Shown here piece by piece: positions 13,320-26,148 of a stretch of DNA of 64,000 nt. The stretch lies in contig JAQFVV010006342.1 in NCBI GenBank assembly GCA_028023455.1, forward strand, positions 951,001-1,015,000, written 5' to 3'. The position numbers and the translations under genes were made by a program. Origin of the DNA: Epiperipatus broadwayi (Eukaryota > Onychophora > Udeonychophora > Euonychophora > Peripatidae). How positions within the stretch are numbered: the stretch's first letter is position 1; each line of letters begins with the position of its first letter. Below the pieces are notes generated by a model. That model saw only the letters and a list, made by a program, of their open reading frames with translations, was not told the origin of the DNA and did not search any database.

Positions 13320-14840
13320 TCTTGAATCTTAAAGTGTTTTAAGTTTATCCCTAATTATAGGAATTTTGATCACAACTTGTCACTACAAATAAGAAATCGT
13401 GATCATGAGATGTTTAGTGGTTTAACTTGTCACTTTCTTAGCACAATTTATTCTCACATCTCATTATTTAAAAAAAATAAAATAAGCAAACTTTTAAAAG
13501 TCAAGAAAAGATTTAGGAAATGAAAATAATTTAGAAATTCAATTTATAAAGACTATAAAAAAAAAAAATCCAAGTGATATTTACTCAAAAATTAAAAAGA
13601 AAATTCATTAAACATATGCCCATAAATAGATCACTGGAAAATAATTTAAAGCATAATTGTGTAAAAGTTGAAAAAAATAGGGGAGGGGTTGATAGCAATC
13701 ACAAAAATAAAATTGATATAAATATTTGAAGAATAACGCAAAAGAAAAAAATTATGAAAGATAGATTGCTTGTAAACTTTTTCCAGATATTGTAGAAATG
13801 TTTAAATCATGTAAATATTTTAATTACTACCCAATCAACAACAACAACAAATTCTTTTAATTTTTAAAACAAAGAGATAAAAAAAAATTTGTTGGTTAAA
13901 GAGTTTCATATAATATTTTATAAAACTAGCAAATGTCTGCAGTTGTTTTTTTGTTTTCTGCTTTGCAGTAAATTGGTTAAATACAACATTTTATTCATCT
14001 TTGTTCTTTTATTAATATTAAACCCTATCTAATATAATTAATTTTAAACTATTTTTTTAGTTGTAGTTCTGGTTGTGTTCATTCAGTGGAAATGATTTCT
14101 TTCAATAAATAGACTATTATGATTGCAGTTATTTAGAGACTAACATGTTTTATCCCAGTTTGAAAATAAAAGAATTAATCTCACTGCTATATTACTTTTT
14201 ATCACTTAACCAGTCTGTAATCAACACAATTAAACTTTGATTATAAAAATCGTAAATGAATTAATAAGTGTAAAAAGAATTCAAGTCTTAGTGAAAGACA
14301 AATAGATTGTCAAAGATTCAAAGTAAAACTTAGTATCAAAAATGTAATAATAAAATATGAGAATTGGACTCAAGTCAATTATCACAAAAAGGAAATATGG
14401 CAGTTCTTCTTGGAGATAGAAGCAACAAAGAGAAAAAAAGAACCCTGGGAATATAGTACTTACCTCCCCTCAATAATAACAAAGATCATATAATCATTTT
14501 TACTTTTACAATTTGGCATTAATAGTCATCTAAACAAACCCAGAATACACATAACTAAAAATAATTAAATTAACCTCTAGCTAAGAGTAATTACATTAAT
14601 GTGCAAGTTATGTAAAATACTTTCCAATATCCAAATATGTCATGTAATACTTTTTTTATTAGTTACGATAAATAAATTATCATCTCATTTTCCTCAAATT
14701 GTTTCAAATATGATAAAATATTTTATATTATACTTTCAGTTTGTCATCAAATAAAAGAAAACTTTCATGTTTCTCTAAAAAGACACTGTCTTGTATTGAT
14801 AACATTACCTATTGCAGAATTAGCCTTGAAAATGTCATGC
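13320..14840. other. AT-rich DNA, nothing identified
   Basis: A-rich runs and isolated direct repeats only. It is directly downstream of the HYKK copy B first exon, so probably its intron. Confidence 0.5.
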
Positions 14841-14843
14841 AAA

Positions 14844-14939
14844 AATTGATCTAATAGTTAATTGGGTTTTTTTTTCTGCACTAGGGTTCGATCAAGAATC
14901 TTCTGTTTGTGTGCGTGCTGTTTAACTATTAGATCAATT
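14844..14939. repeat. Small element with perfect 18-bp inverted ends
   Basis: AATTGATCTAATAGTTAA (14844-14861) and its exact complement (14922-14939) enclose 60 bp with a T-run and GGGTTCGATC, a B-box-like phrase. No target duplication was evident. Confidence 0.8.
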
Positions 14940-15199
14940 GCACACTAATAGTATTTTCCTAATCACATTTAACAGATAGCAAACGATAATATTAATAGCT
15001 GAGGTAATTTAATAATAATAATATAAGTATATTTGTTGAAAAGTTTTTGATTATTTAATACGAAAAAAAAAAGGAGCTTTGTATACTACAAGTTCATTAC
15101 TTTAAATTTTACTTACACGCCATTAGACGTATTGTCGCATTAAACATTATTTATAACAATTATGTGATATTTAATCTATTATTATTGTTTTATACAAAC

Positions 15200-15449
15200 C
15201 TATATATTCTTCATTTTCTGAATGAGCAGAGTTTAAAATTTTCAAAACGTATCCATCTTTACAGTATTCCTTTACCGCATAAGAATTATTGCGCATCGAT
15301 TCAGGATCAACGAAGACATGAAAATTTTTATCTGCGTAACTGGATAATTCAGTGCACTTTAAAACTCTAAATCCGTATAAGCGATCAACAAGTTGTCTAA
15401 CTTCATTTTCTAATATACATGGAGCTACATAAAATCGAAATTCGTCCAT
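15200..15449 (-). CDS. HYKK: Hydroxylysine kinase copy B, first coding exon
   Basis: Eighty-three residues plus one base run from ATG at 15449 to a donor ATAG|GTTTGT at 15200. The N-lobe block contains LVDRLYGFRVLKCTELSSY, then ADKNFHVFVDPES, then GYVLKILNSAHSENEEYI. This is the hydroxylysine kinase N-terminus (human: a Y.DQNFHVYV block followed by YVLKISN), including the glycine-poor nucleotide loop and the VLK lysine strand. The exon stops where human HYKK continues LIE..., consistent with a phase-1 intron after Ile. It lies 20.5 kb downstream (minus-strand sense) of the terminal exon at 35973, so it cannot be exon 1 of that gene in a collinear locus. I treat it as the start of a second paralog whose remaining exons lie left of 15200, probably outside the window; none was recognised in 1-15170. 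Confidence 0.85.
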
Positions 15450-16140
15450 AGTGTTTAGACTTTTACAATGATTTTTTTTAGGTTTTAACTTTTTCCTCTT
15501 AAATGTAAACTGCTCAACGTAAAAAAATATTGTTTACTTATTACACAATATGACGATTTCCGACTGAGCAAAACTAATAATTCTCAAATACTTTTCTCTT
15601 ATTTATAAAAAACGGAGATGTCGGAGTTATTTCAGAATAGACTATTTACGAGGGGTAATTTTCTAGTTTCTAAATCGTAGTGTATGAAAATAATATTAAT
15701 AGCTTTGTTAGAATACTTGTGGATTATAATAATTAATTATTTCAAATTTCTGCCGAACTGCTTTCCATATTATTATTTTTTTGTCAAGTAATAATTTAAA
15801 TTCCTGTTTATTTAATCTAACATCCTTCTAAGTCAAACCTTCTGTAAGATTAGAAGAGCGAGAATGATAAACGTATTCTGAATTCAGAGCTTGACATTGA
15901 CGTGCGTGAAAATTTAGTATTTGTAAGTTAATTCAAAACAAACGCGGATCATGCTCTAATAAGCTACAGGAGGCTTCAGTAATAATTTTTTACTTAATGA
16001 TAGAGCTTTCTAACGCTCAATAAGAGAAATTAGTAAAAACCGGATATTTCAGGAATAAAAAAGAATGACGTAATGAAAACAATTTGCAATAAATTAAAAA
16101 AGCTAATATTTTATTACTCGGGAGTCCAAAAGAAGTTCAA
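15450..16140 (-). promoter_or_regulatory. Putative promoter / 5' flank of HYKK copy B (CpG-richer stretch)
   Basis: Immediately upstream of the ATG at 15449, CpG dinucleotides become clearly denser than in the surrounding 10 kb, where CpG is rare. Examples are clusters near 15545-15570, 15610-15660, 15860-15950 and 16010-16070. The stretch lacks the repeats and TA tracts found on either side. In invertebrates with mosaic gene-body methylation, retained CpG near a first exon fits an unmethylated promoter. I cannot place a transcription start; no convincing TATA box sits at the expected distance. Confidence 0.45.
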
Positions 16141-16149
16141 GCACCGGAA

Positions 16150-16230
16150 GTGATAGTGATAGAGCCGCGATCCGTGGACTTAAATTCCAGAGTCTATGCT
16201 CTATTAGCGCACTAAACTACGCAGAACTAT
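16150..16230 (-). repeat. Degenerate tRNA-like sequence (tRNA pseudogene or SINE head)
   Basis: On the minus strand this reads with an A-box-like TAGTTTAGTG, then TAGAGCA, a weak anticodon arm (GACT...AGTC) and a B-box-like GGATCGCGGCTC. AAGTGAT is present on both sides (16148 and 16231), which could be a short target-site duplication. The acceptor stem does not pair well, so a functional tRNA is unlikely. It sits about 0.7 kb upstream of the HYKK copy B start. Confidence 0.4.
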
Positions 16231-17129
16231 AAGTGATTAAATTTGAATAGATTACGTTTTATTATTGTATGATAATCAAGCTAATTTATTTCTCACCAAA
16301 TTTTGAATATGTGCATGTCTAATTTATACATATGCACTTCCACACTTGGCTTCTAATTATGTTTTCTATATAAAAGCAGACCGAGTGATAAGACTTATTC
16401 ATCATCGTCGGTAGTTTGTTATCACTTGCTACTTTTTCAACACAATTTATTTTGCTATCTGCTTAAAAAAATTAGAAAATATGCATTTGTGGCAGAGTTT
16501 CTAGTAACTTGTTTAATTAATGATTTAATAGTAAGAAAATAATATAAATATGCTAGAGCTTAAAAGAAAATGTATCTGTCTAGCATGTCTAATTAATTTG
16601 GGGTTCTGAAGTTGAATTTTTTTCAGAAAACAACAATACCCTATAGTGATCAATAAATCAATCTTTAGATCCTCGTAACCAGAGAATAAAAATCTTAGGT
16701 TAATCTGAATTGATCAGATGAGAGTCATATGATATACATTTATTACTAGTAGAGATACTTCTATTGATTCTAATACATTGTTATCTTTAACATTTACAAA
16801 GAACATAAAATCATTTCATATTATAAAGCTATATTTTGATTATATTTGGTTAGGAAGAGAAATAACATTAATCCATCATTGACATTAAATAACTGAACTC
16901 TATTATGCCGTATGTGTGTTAACCCCACATACACACACTAAAAGTCTGCAAAGTTATTTAAAACTTCAAATGTAAAATGGTTTACTCAAAACACATAAGA
17001 GAGTTGGACAGTTTGGTATACACTGCTAATTATACTGAAAGTTTGATGATTAAATAGGGATTATTTTTTCTACAATTATTTTATGGAGTCTTAGATCAGA
17101 TCGACAGACAATGATATAATCTGTTCTAA

Positions 17130-17880
17130 AAAGTCACCAAAAATATATTAATAATTTTTATTAATCTTAAGTTGGACTAGAGATTATCCATTTTAATGAA
17201 TAATATTTCTATAGTTGAATATTCATTATGCTCCTCTCACAGCAAGGTGGTGACTGTTTTCTATCTGCTTTTGACATTTTGTGGAGGAGGTAATCATAAA
17301 CATATTGTCAAGACATGTTTAAAAAATATATGACCGTCAAGATGCACATTTCATGCTAAACGAGAACTCATCAGTTGGCCAAGATCATATTCTTTTGTAC
17401 ATATCTTTGTCATTGTTCAGTATATATATATAGATAATTATTATAGTTTACCGGATAAGTGTCACACTTACTGCCTTCACAACTTTTACATAGACTACTT
17501 TATGAAAGTATACTAATAATTTTTATTAATCATAAATTAGATAAGAGATTATCCATTTAATGAATAATATTTCTGTAGTTTAATATTCATTATACCACTC
17601 TCATGTAAGCTAAGGAATGGGTTCTATCCTCTTTTAATATATATATATACTGAACAATGACAAAAATATGTGTAAGAGAATATGGTCTGGGCCAATTGTT
17701 GAGTGCTGGTTCAACACAAAAGGTGCTTCTTGGGAATCAAATGTCTTTTTCACATGTCTTTGTTTATGATTACATTCCTCCACAATGTGTTAAAAATGAT
17801 AAAAACCAGTCCCTACCTTGCATGAAAGTGGTGTAGTAAATATTAATCTACAGAAATGTTATTCACTTCATAGGAAGTTT
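17130..17880. repeat. Composite direct and inverted repeat including copies 3 and 4 of the tRNA-like family
   Basis: AATTTTTATTAATC and AGAGATTATCCATTT occur at 17150-17195 and again at 17510-17560 in the same orientation. The segment 17225-17430 (GTGGAGGAGGTAATCATAAA, GAGAACTCATCAGTTGGCC, TTTGTCATTGTTCAG) recurs as its reverse complement at 17650-17800. The two inverted halves flank the second direct copy. Confidence 0.65.
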
Positions 17881-18239
17881 TATTTAAGTCATGCAGAGTT
17901 ACTTCTTTATTTATAGATGTGATTGCATTCATAGGGTGTAAGATAAAGCAGTACTCAAATAGTTTACTGCATGGAATAATACATTAGACTTCATTGGCAA
18001 TCAATTTCTGACTGGTAAGAATTTGATCTTTTCCCCATTCTCTGTGTAAGAATAGCTAGATAACTATTTACTTACCAATATTAGACAATTAGTTGTGATG
18101 GCTATGGATACACTCCCTAAAAGAAAAATTCCAAACCTAATTATAGCCTTAAAAAAATCTCAGTTTTGTCTAAATAGAATTTAAATCCAAGTCATAATTA
18201 TGACAAGAGAATGCATCCCTAAGAAAAAATGCATATATA

Positions 18240-18918
18240 TAATGAAATTGTTAGATTGGAGGTCGAACTTCGATAATGCGCTATTACTTTAAATATTATA
18301 AATCTCCACACACTCACACATCAGTAAGAGTTTAAAAAACTTAAGTAAATCACTTAAGTTTAGAGTGCATTTCTATAAATACACCAACTTTCACTGACCA
18401 TGCTAAGTCAGGGCTTGAGTCTATTGTGTACCTGATGTTATAATCAAATTTTGAATTGTACAACTCTATTTAACCTATCACAGGATAAAAACAATGTTTC
18501 ATTTTTAACTACTGACGATCAGACAAACACGACTTATAAATGTAAATCTATTATTATAAAGCATTGAAAATCTTGAAATTGTTAAATCAGAAGTCGAAAT
18601 TTGATAATGTCCTGTTACTTTAAATATTATAAATCTCCATGCACTCACATATCAGTAAGAGTTTAAAAAACTTAAGTGAATTATAACATCAGGCACACAA
18701 TAGATTCAATCCCTGATTTAGAATGGTTAGTGAAAGTTGATGTATTTATAGAAATGCACTCTAAAATGAAGTGATTCAATTAAATTTTTTAAACGTTTAC
18801 TGACATGTGAGTGCATGGAGATTTATAATATTTAAAGTAATAGGCATTATCGGAGTTCGACTTCCCGATCTAACAATTTCAAGATTTTCAGCGTTTTATA
18901 ATAATAGATTTACATATA
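18240..18918. repeat. Three related copies forming a nested inverted repeat
   Basis: A block with GAAATTGTTAGATTGG, ATTATAAATCTCCA, CACTCACA and CAGTAAGAGTTTAAAAAACT occurs at 18243-18440 (+), 18555-18680 (+) and inverted at 18690-18918. The second and third copies make a palindrome of about 375 bp (18540-18918) whose ends share TGTAAATCTATTATTATAAA or its complement. Termini of 20 bp suggest a MITE-like unit. Confidence 0.7.
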
Positions 18919-19085
18919 GATAATGAATAAATTAATATATTTATGAGCTAATAATGTTTGATTTCATTTTCTTTACACTATCAAACAATTTATGATTAAA
19001 ATATTGTCTTCCACTCCTTAATTTTTTATCTGCTGTTATTTTTTTGAATTACGGTTAACTATTTGATTATTATATATATATGTAT

Positions 19086-19687
<602 letters not shown>

Positions 19688-20443
19688 TAAATGAAAAAGA
19701 AGATTGATAGAGGAAATTAGAGATAGAAAGAGAAACTAGGTTGAAGATATATTAAGAAGAAATAATAGTTTAATAAAAGATGTTTTGGAGTGAATGATAA
19801 GTGGAAACAAGAAGAACAGAAAAGATTGCCCTTGCTTGATGATATAAAAGATGGAAGAGATATGTGGATTTGAAGAACTGGGAAATGAAAAGAATGGATT
19901 GGGGAAATGGATGAATTTGTGATCTGACTTCTCTCTGGACCTGTCCATAAGACAATATTATTGATTGACTGCTATATATAAACTAGTTGTAATCATTTTT
20001 TTTCTCTCTAAAATTTTTTTATTTTATTAAAAATAAATTTTACCCCCCGCCCCATTATAAATTCTTTATGATCATTGTCATAAATTTCATATCTTTGGCT
20101 TGTTTATGTTTTTGACTTTATTTATTTTAAATTTATATATTTTATTTTGGTTATCTATTCTTTTCCACTTTAACACGATTCTGCGCATACATTAGCAAAT
20201 TTATTTATACCAAAGTGGCCAAACAATAATATATATATATCAGAATTGGAAGTAGTTTGCTATATTTTCTTATCTTTTTATAAAAATATTTTACTTTTTT
20301 CTTATCTGCTTCATTTTATAATTTTTAGAATTCAAATTTACTTTTTGATTATATTTATCAACATTTGTTTTATTAAAATCTATACTTTCTCACATCACCG
20401 GGAAAAACAAATATGTGTATAATTATATATAATACTCAAAGAT

Positions 20444-20790
20444 AGAGAGATGCATGTTGGGAGTAACAAGAAGAGATCGAAAACGCAACATATGGGTAAG
20501 AGAACAAACAGGTATTACTGACTTCATTGAAAAAATTAAAAGACAAGTGGAATTGGGCTGGACATATTGCTGGAAGAGATGATAATAGATGGACAATTGA
20601 AATTTTAAACTGGATTCCAAGAGATTGTAAAAGACCTAGAAAGAGACCATATGTGAGATGGATGGATGAAATAAAGTGTGCAGGGATGATGTGGAGAAGA
20701 GAAGCTAAAGATCGGAAAAGATGGATTGAACTTGGAGAGACCTTCATCCTGCAGTGGATTGATAATGGTTGATGATGATGATGATGACAT
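20444..20790 (+). pseudogene. RTE LINE 3' end fragment
   Basis: The plus strand encodes the same C-terminal region as the RTE at 43.9 kb: RCMLGVTRRDRKRN, WVREQTGITDFIEKIKR, then after a one-base frameshift near 20545 WAGHIAGRDDNRWT, RKRPYVRWMDEI and WIDNG at the end. It is followed by (GATGAT)n, the 3' microsatellite tail of this LINE type. The rest of the element upstream of 20444 is missing, so it is a severely 5'-truncated copy. Confidence 0.82.
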
Positions 20791-20944
20791 AATACTGTAT
20801 AATATTTAATTTTTGTAGTATTCATGATAGGGAGTCACAGACACACAAGTTGTCGATAAAACAAAAAAACATTTTTTTTAACTGCTTGATAATATTAGTT
20901 GGAAAGTTTTTATGTCGTAGAAAATAATCGATAAAATATTTTTG

Positions 20945-22960
20945 GAGGTCATCATCATTACCATTTTCAAATATTATCAATCCAGAATGACGGTCTCCCT
21001 AAACTTAAGCAATTTCTCTGATCCCCAGTCCTTTTTTTTTTCACATTTCCAGCAAACTTCCTTATTCCATTTGTCCACCTCACATATTGTCTGTTTTTAG
21101 GTTTTTTTTCAACCGGCTATCTATTATCATCTCATATGTTCATTCGAGCTTCATTAAAAGTCAATAATATCAGGGATATTTGTTTGATCTTCCACCTACA
21201 TATTTCATCTTTGATCCCTTTTTGTTGTTCCTATCATGCATATTTCCATACTTTGTTAAATGACTGAAAATTCGGTATTGCTTTTCTGTTATGTGTCCAA
21301 ATCTCAGATCCATAAGTAAGAATTGTTAACCATATATTGAAAACAATCCATTTTAATACATAGGCATATTTCCTTTTAATATAAGTTTTTCCTACCAAAA
21401 GTATTTTATCCAAATTTAATTTTAATATTAATGTTTTCATCTGTATTAATAATCTGACCATGGTATTTGTAGTTGTTAGCTTCTTTTAATTCATAATAAT
21501 CAATCTTTACCTTTTTCTTCTGAGAAAATCCATTGGGCATTAATCTCGTTAGCATTTTAGTCCTACTTTTTTTGTTTTTATCTGATATTTGTTGCAACAT
21601 TTTCTGAAACTCTGTAATAATCTCCATGTACATTTTCTCTCTTACCTTCCCATTTTAATTCACAAAATATTTATTGTAAAACTGCTGTAAAAAAAAAGAT
21701 ATGGAATCATTGTTTATCTTATTACTATACTGTTATTGCTGATGCATTATAATAAACATTCTTCAGAATATGATAATATCCTGAAATCCATATCTTAATA
21801 ATTCAAAGATTTATTCTCATGGGAAATGCTTATAGAATTAAATGCCTTTTCATAATCCACAAATCCAAACCATAATGGCAATTAATATTCATTGAACCTT
21901 TCTGTAACTTATCTGGAGACATGAATTTGATCTATTATGTTAAACCCACTTTTAAATACAACTTGCTTTTTTGTTGGTTAGAATCCAAAGTTTGCTGAAG
22001 GTGTTTTTGGGGAATATTTTGTGTAGAAATTATAAAAAATTTATAGATCTGTAATTTTTAATATCTTCTTAATTTTCTTAAATATGAACATTACTGCTAT
22101 ATTACTCCAATCATCTAGTTCATCTTTATCATTTAAACATTTGACATATAATTTTGTCAACAATTTCTCCATATCTTGACTTACTTGTTTTAAAATATCC
22201 ACAATAATTCTATTATTTTGGGGGCTTTCCTCTTCTTCATAGATTTAATTGCATAGTAGTAACTATAAAAGATACTTTTTCTTGTTTTATATTGCTATAT
22301 AATTCTTTAAAAAACTCTTCCATCCATTTCATGATTTCATCTCTCTGATGCTGTTTTATAATTTTGATATTTTTATTCTCATCTATAGCTTTATTTGCGA
22401 ATTCACAATTATATTTTCTTATACCATTAATAACTACTTTTCATATCATTTTACAAAATTTCTAGATATTCAATTTTTCTTGATAGATTATTTTTAAAAC
22501 TTCTCATATTCATTCTTTTCTTTATACCTTGTTTAGTCTCAATAGACAATTCATTGGTCACAATGACACTCTTTTGGGACAACTGTCTTTCTTGCTGTTT
22601 TTAATAGAGTATCTATTGTCTTCTTACTGATTTCAGTCAAATCTGAATTATCTTCAAAGTCTGTTAATATTTTAAAAACAATTTGCAAGTTTCTGATTTA
22701 AATTTGTTAAGTATTTTTGAAGATTACGAATATTCACACGGTTAATAATGGCTTTCTTAATAGTTGTCCTCTCTCGTTTTACATTAATGCATATCTTCCT
22801 TTTCACTAATCAATGACCATTTCCTGCATTGAATCTATTTACAATATTGAATTAGGTATTTTTTGTTGGCCAAAATATAACCCAATTCTGCTACATGTTC
22901 ATTTGATGCTTTTATCTCCATTTCCTTTCAATATTTTTCTCAAATAAAAAATTCATAATA
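20945..22960 (-). pseudogene. Old RTE LINE copy, heavily mutated
   Basis: The minus strand is a decayed relative of the RTE at 43.9-45.7 kb, in tail-to-tail arrangement with the fragment at 20.4-20.8 kb. It retains KILLVGKTYIKRKYAYVLK, TYGSEIWTHNRKAI and NNYKYHGQIINTDENI at 21234-21633. Further upstream there are matches to the linker before RT and, near 22740-22960, to the end of the endonuclease domain (an SDH-like start, then RVNIRNLQKYL). It therefore extends further 5' than the younger copy. Stops and frameshifts are frequent, and the FADD region is not readable in one frame. Confidence 0.75.
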
Positions 22961-25265
22961 TATTGAAGCAGTCAGATCTAAGTTTGATCCTAGCTTCATG
23001 ATATCTCACCTGCAGCTCACTTCAAACCCTAGTACTAACCGTGAATTACGAAATGCAATTGGGGCTTTATACATTCACTATATGCTAGTTTCAATAAAAA
23101 ATAATATTATATAAGTATATATTAAAACCAACTACTTTAATATTTAAACTAATCAATATCATTAATAAATTCATGATAAAATTATTCATGAAAACATATA
23201 TATTATAACTGCATGGATTGTGCATATGTATTTATAAATAATTAAATATATATATTCATTATAAAGTTTCATTGCATCGGAATGTTTTATTTTACTTATA
23301 CCAATTTGTTCAAATTTCTCTGAATAAAAGCTACATTTTTTTGATAAGCTTTCAGATTGCCCGCTCCCAAAGACAATGGGGAAAGTTTTATTAATTAGCA
23401 AAAAGATAATAATTTAAAATGTAAGGACGGTTCCTAATTAAAATCGTTTTTCTGATTTACAAATTCATTTTCTAATTAGAAAATGAATTCAAAGTTAATG
23501 AGTTTGAAAGCCTTATTGAAGGAATGTATCTAAAATCAATTAACAAAAATTTATAACTTTGATAAGGTAAGAAGCTTTAGCCTGAAGGCATCAAAAGTTG
23601 GTATAGGCAGGAAACCAGAGAACAGGTAGAAATATCTCGGAAAAGGTTTTGAGAGGGGGAAGCCATATTTGTTTAAGAGAACTTGCTACTAGAAGCTACA
23701 TGCATTTTAAATCTTTATAGTGTGTCCATCATGGTGAGGGGCTAACTTTAGGAATCTGATTGCTGGCCCGACGTCCCCAAAAGATCTTCAATGTAGCTGC
23801 AAAACTAAACTTTTTCCACACCAATCGTGCTGCCAAAACCTGAAAGAATCAGTCCAAATGCTATTCGTATAAATGAAAATGCACGCCTATTTTAACCCAA
23901 TTGGACTCTGCCATGTATACTAAGGAACCAACCAGGAAGAAATGGTAATATCTTTCTTTAAATGAACCGCAACTTTCTGGTCAGTTTCCTAACATTATTT
24001 TACACCACCTTTTAAAATTAATTACTGTTAAATTTCCTTCTTGCTTTATAATGCTTTTATTTGTATAAGTAATTCTCTATCTCTAGTCTTTAAATTTAAT
24101 ATTTGTTAACTTTCCCTTCTTATGATGGCGGTTTGTTTCACTAACTGTATTATATATTTGTTGAATGATTATCAATATCATTTATTTTTGATTATATGCC
24201 AATAAAACTTCAACTCGATAATAATCTCTTTCGTTAAAATTCCCGCATAAAAATAATATAATATTAAGTTATAGTATTTCTTGTCCATTAGAACTAATTT
24301 AATACAGTTCTATTAATTATCGAGTTGAAGGATTTATTAAATGTTTGTTATTTTACCAATGGCTGATAATAATTATTAGCCTATTTTCTAACCTATGCTC
24401 CCAGCTATTTTATTGAATTAACAAATACTTATTTATTCATATTAATAATGTTAAATGTTTTGCAAAAAGGTCGATAAAGAAATTAATGTCAATATATTCT
24501 TATTTAAACTTTATACTTTATAATAATATTCAGGGAGCACATGATATTTAGGGTATAATTAGCATAATTTTATAATTGTGTTAAGTACTTTTAGTTAAAG
24601 CTCATTTGACCTTAATTCAACATGATCAGGTCATTACGTAGAGCATTCCTTATATAAATTGGGTTTTATTATTTAAACATGATGATTATTAAGTCATCAT
24701 TTCCCGAACATTGCTAACGCAAGCCATCTCCTGCCTCATAGGCTTGTCCTTTGTGATATTATTGTTACTTTAATTACCTAGGAAGAAACCACTTCCTCAC
24801 TTGCTCGTTTATATTGGAACACCAAAGGTTCATGGTTATGACCCAGCCTGGCTTTCCCTGTGTTTCACAGATCCTTCATAGGGTATAAAAGACTTGCCAA
24901 ACACAAGCTGCCCTCCTATTTTCTCAAATCACCAACAAGCCATTATTTTTGTATTCATTCTTAATGCTCATAAATCATCAGCACCGTTATTTCTCAGTTC
25001 AAATAAATCCCCGCTCTCATCCTCGTAAATCATAATGAATTGATTTCATTAAAGTCAAACAATCTCATATTCATTTATCATTAAATAAGTTCTTTAGTAC
25101 TCAGTAAAGTTATGCCGTAATAGTTATCATGCTTTTTGTGAATTGATTTACGAATGTGAAAATGAATCTCACATTCTTTTCTTTGAAAATTAGAATAATA
25201 ATTTCTGTCCATGCCAAATACCTTTTATTGATCTTTATTTACTTGTCAGGGCATAGACACGTATA
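22961..25265. other. Higher-complexity region, possible LTR-like sequence at 24.6-25.1 kb
   Basis: 23600-25050 is less AT-rich than its surroundings. GGGTATAAAAGAC near 24885 looks like a TATA box, followed about 120 bp later by TTCAAATAAATCCCC, which could be a polyadenylation signal. This is the layout of a solo LTR, but I could not define TG...CA ends or a duplication. CTTCAACTCGATAAT at 24208 is repeated inverted at 24319. Confidence 0.35.
23186..23401 (-). other. Unassigned open frame of 71 codons
   Basis: The frame reads NKTFPIVFGSGQSESL, CSFYSEKFEQIGISK and DAMKLYNEYI before running into AT-rich sequence. Codon content looks more protein-like than most short frames here. There is no flanking splice context I trust and no family I recognise. 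It could be a retroelement fragment, since it lies next to the old RTE copy. Confidence 0.25.
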
Positions 25266-25277
25266 ATCCTCCTATAA

Positions 25278-25647
25278 CAGGGGTCCCCAACCCTATGCCC
25301 GTGGGCACCATAGTTCCCGCAGACCATTTTACATGTGCCCGCCGCTATCCAAATACGATAAAAAATTATTTATCTGATACAAATAAATTTAATTTTTAAA
25401 ATTTCTTATAAATTATTGTATTATATTGTAATCAAATTGTAGGGCATACTATACTTTTACAGCGTAAAAAAAAAAAAACATTAATTATATGTTAAAATTT
25501 TATTTTTGAAATAAATATTTTTTTGTACATTATGTGTATTATTAACAATATCCAACTATAAATTTACATTGAAAAAATAAATGGTGCCCGCCACCAGACC
25601 GGTATTAAAGAATGTGCTCTTAAGTGCAAAAAGGTTGGGGACCCCTG
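25278..25647. mobile_element. Non-autonomous hAT MITE with exact 8-bp TSD
   Basis: A 370-bp element starting CAGGGGTCCCCAACC and ending GGTTGGGGACCCCTG, perfect 15-bp terminal inverted repeats. It is flanked by TCCTATAA at 25270-25277 and 25648-25655. Near the ends are GTGGGCACC-like and GGTGCCCGCC subterminal motifs; the interior is AT-rich and has no ORF. The terminus is of the common hAT type, but the TIR differs from that of the hAT at 54-57 kb, so a different transposase mobilised it. Confidence 0.95.
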
Positions 25648-26019
25648 TCCTATAATATTGCGTAATAGTTATTGGCATATGATAATGACTGCCATTCTTA
25701 TTGTAAATTCTGTTTTAAAGACTAGAGGTAATATATATAATATTAATCACCAATAAGTTGAAGAAAATATTTATTCTTATTAAACATTTTATAACACATT
25801 TGGTTTTTTAACTTTCTTTATTATTCAATAATTATTTTAATATTAATGCTCGCTGTCTGTATTGGCAACCCGAACATACATATATGAATTGATTTATACA
25901 TATCCTTAGTTATTTTATTATAGGTTAGTAGAGTCAGATCAGGGGTCTCAAATCATCATCATCCATTGAGCTAGTTTCTTGGCGCATAGTCATGTATATT
26001 GACATATGTCATCCATTGA

Positions 26020-26145
26020 TTGATCTGAGCTTGTGAGTGGGTTTGAATTCAGTTTGGTCTGGGGTTGAATCCCTTTGGTTTGACCGAGTTTGAATCTGAC
26101 TTTGTGGATGGGTCGTGTTGTTGGGTGATGTCTTTCGACCGGTAC
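26020..26145 (+). repeat. SINE-like repeat, copy 1
   Basis: GAGTGGGTTTGAATTC, GGTCTGGGGTTGAATCCC and TTTGACCGAGTTTGAATCTG are colinear with the copy at 50.1-50.2 kb. The first phrase resembles a Pol III B-box (GGTTCGAATTC in the other copy). Confidence 0.5.
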
Positions 26146-26148
26146 AAT

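Noticed and set aside
15164-15370. Plus-strand frame at the HYKK copy B exon
   Set aside because: Antisense shadow; the minus strand matches the HYKK N-terminus and has a proper donor.
24600-25130. Solo LTR
   Set aside because: TATA-like and AATAAA-like signals are suggestive, but no terminal TG...CA, target duplication or second copy could be defined, so it is listed only as a possibility.
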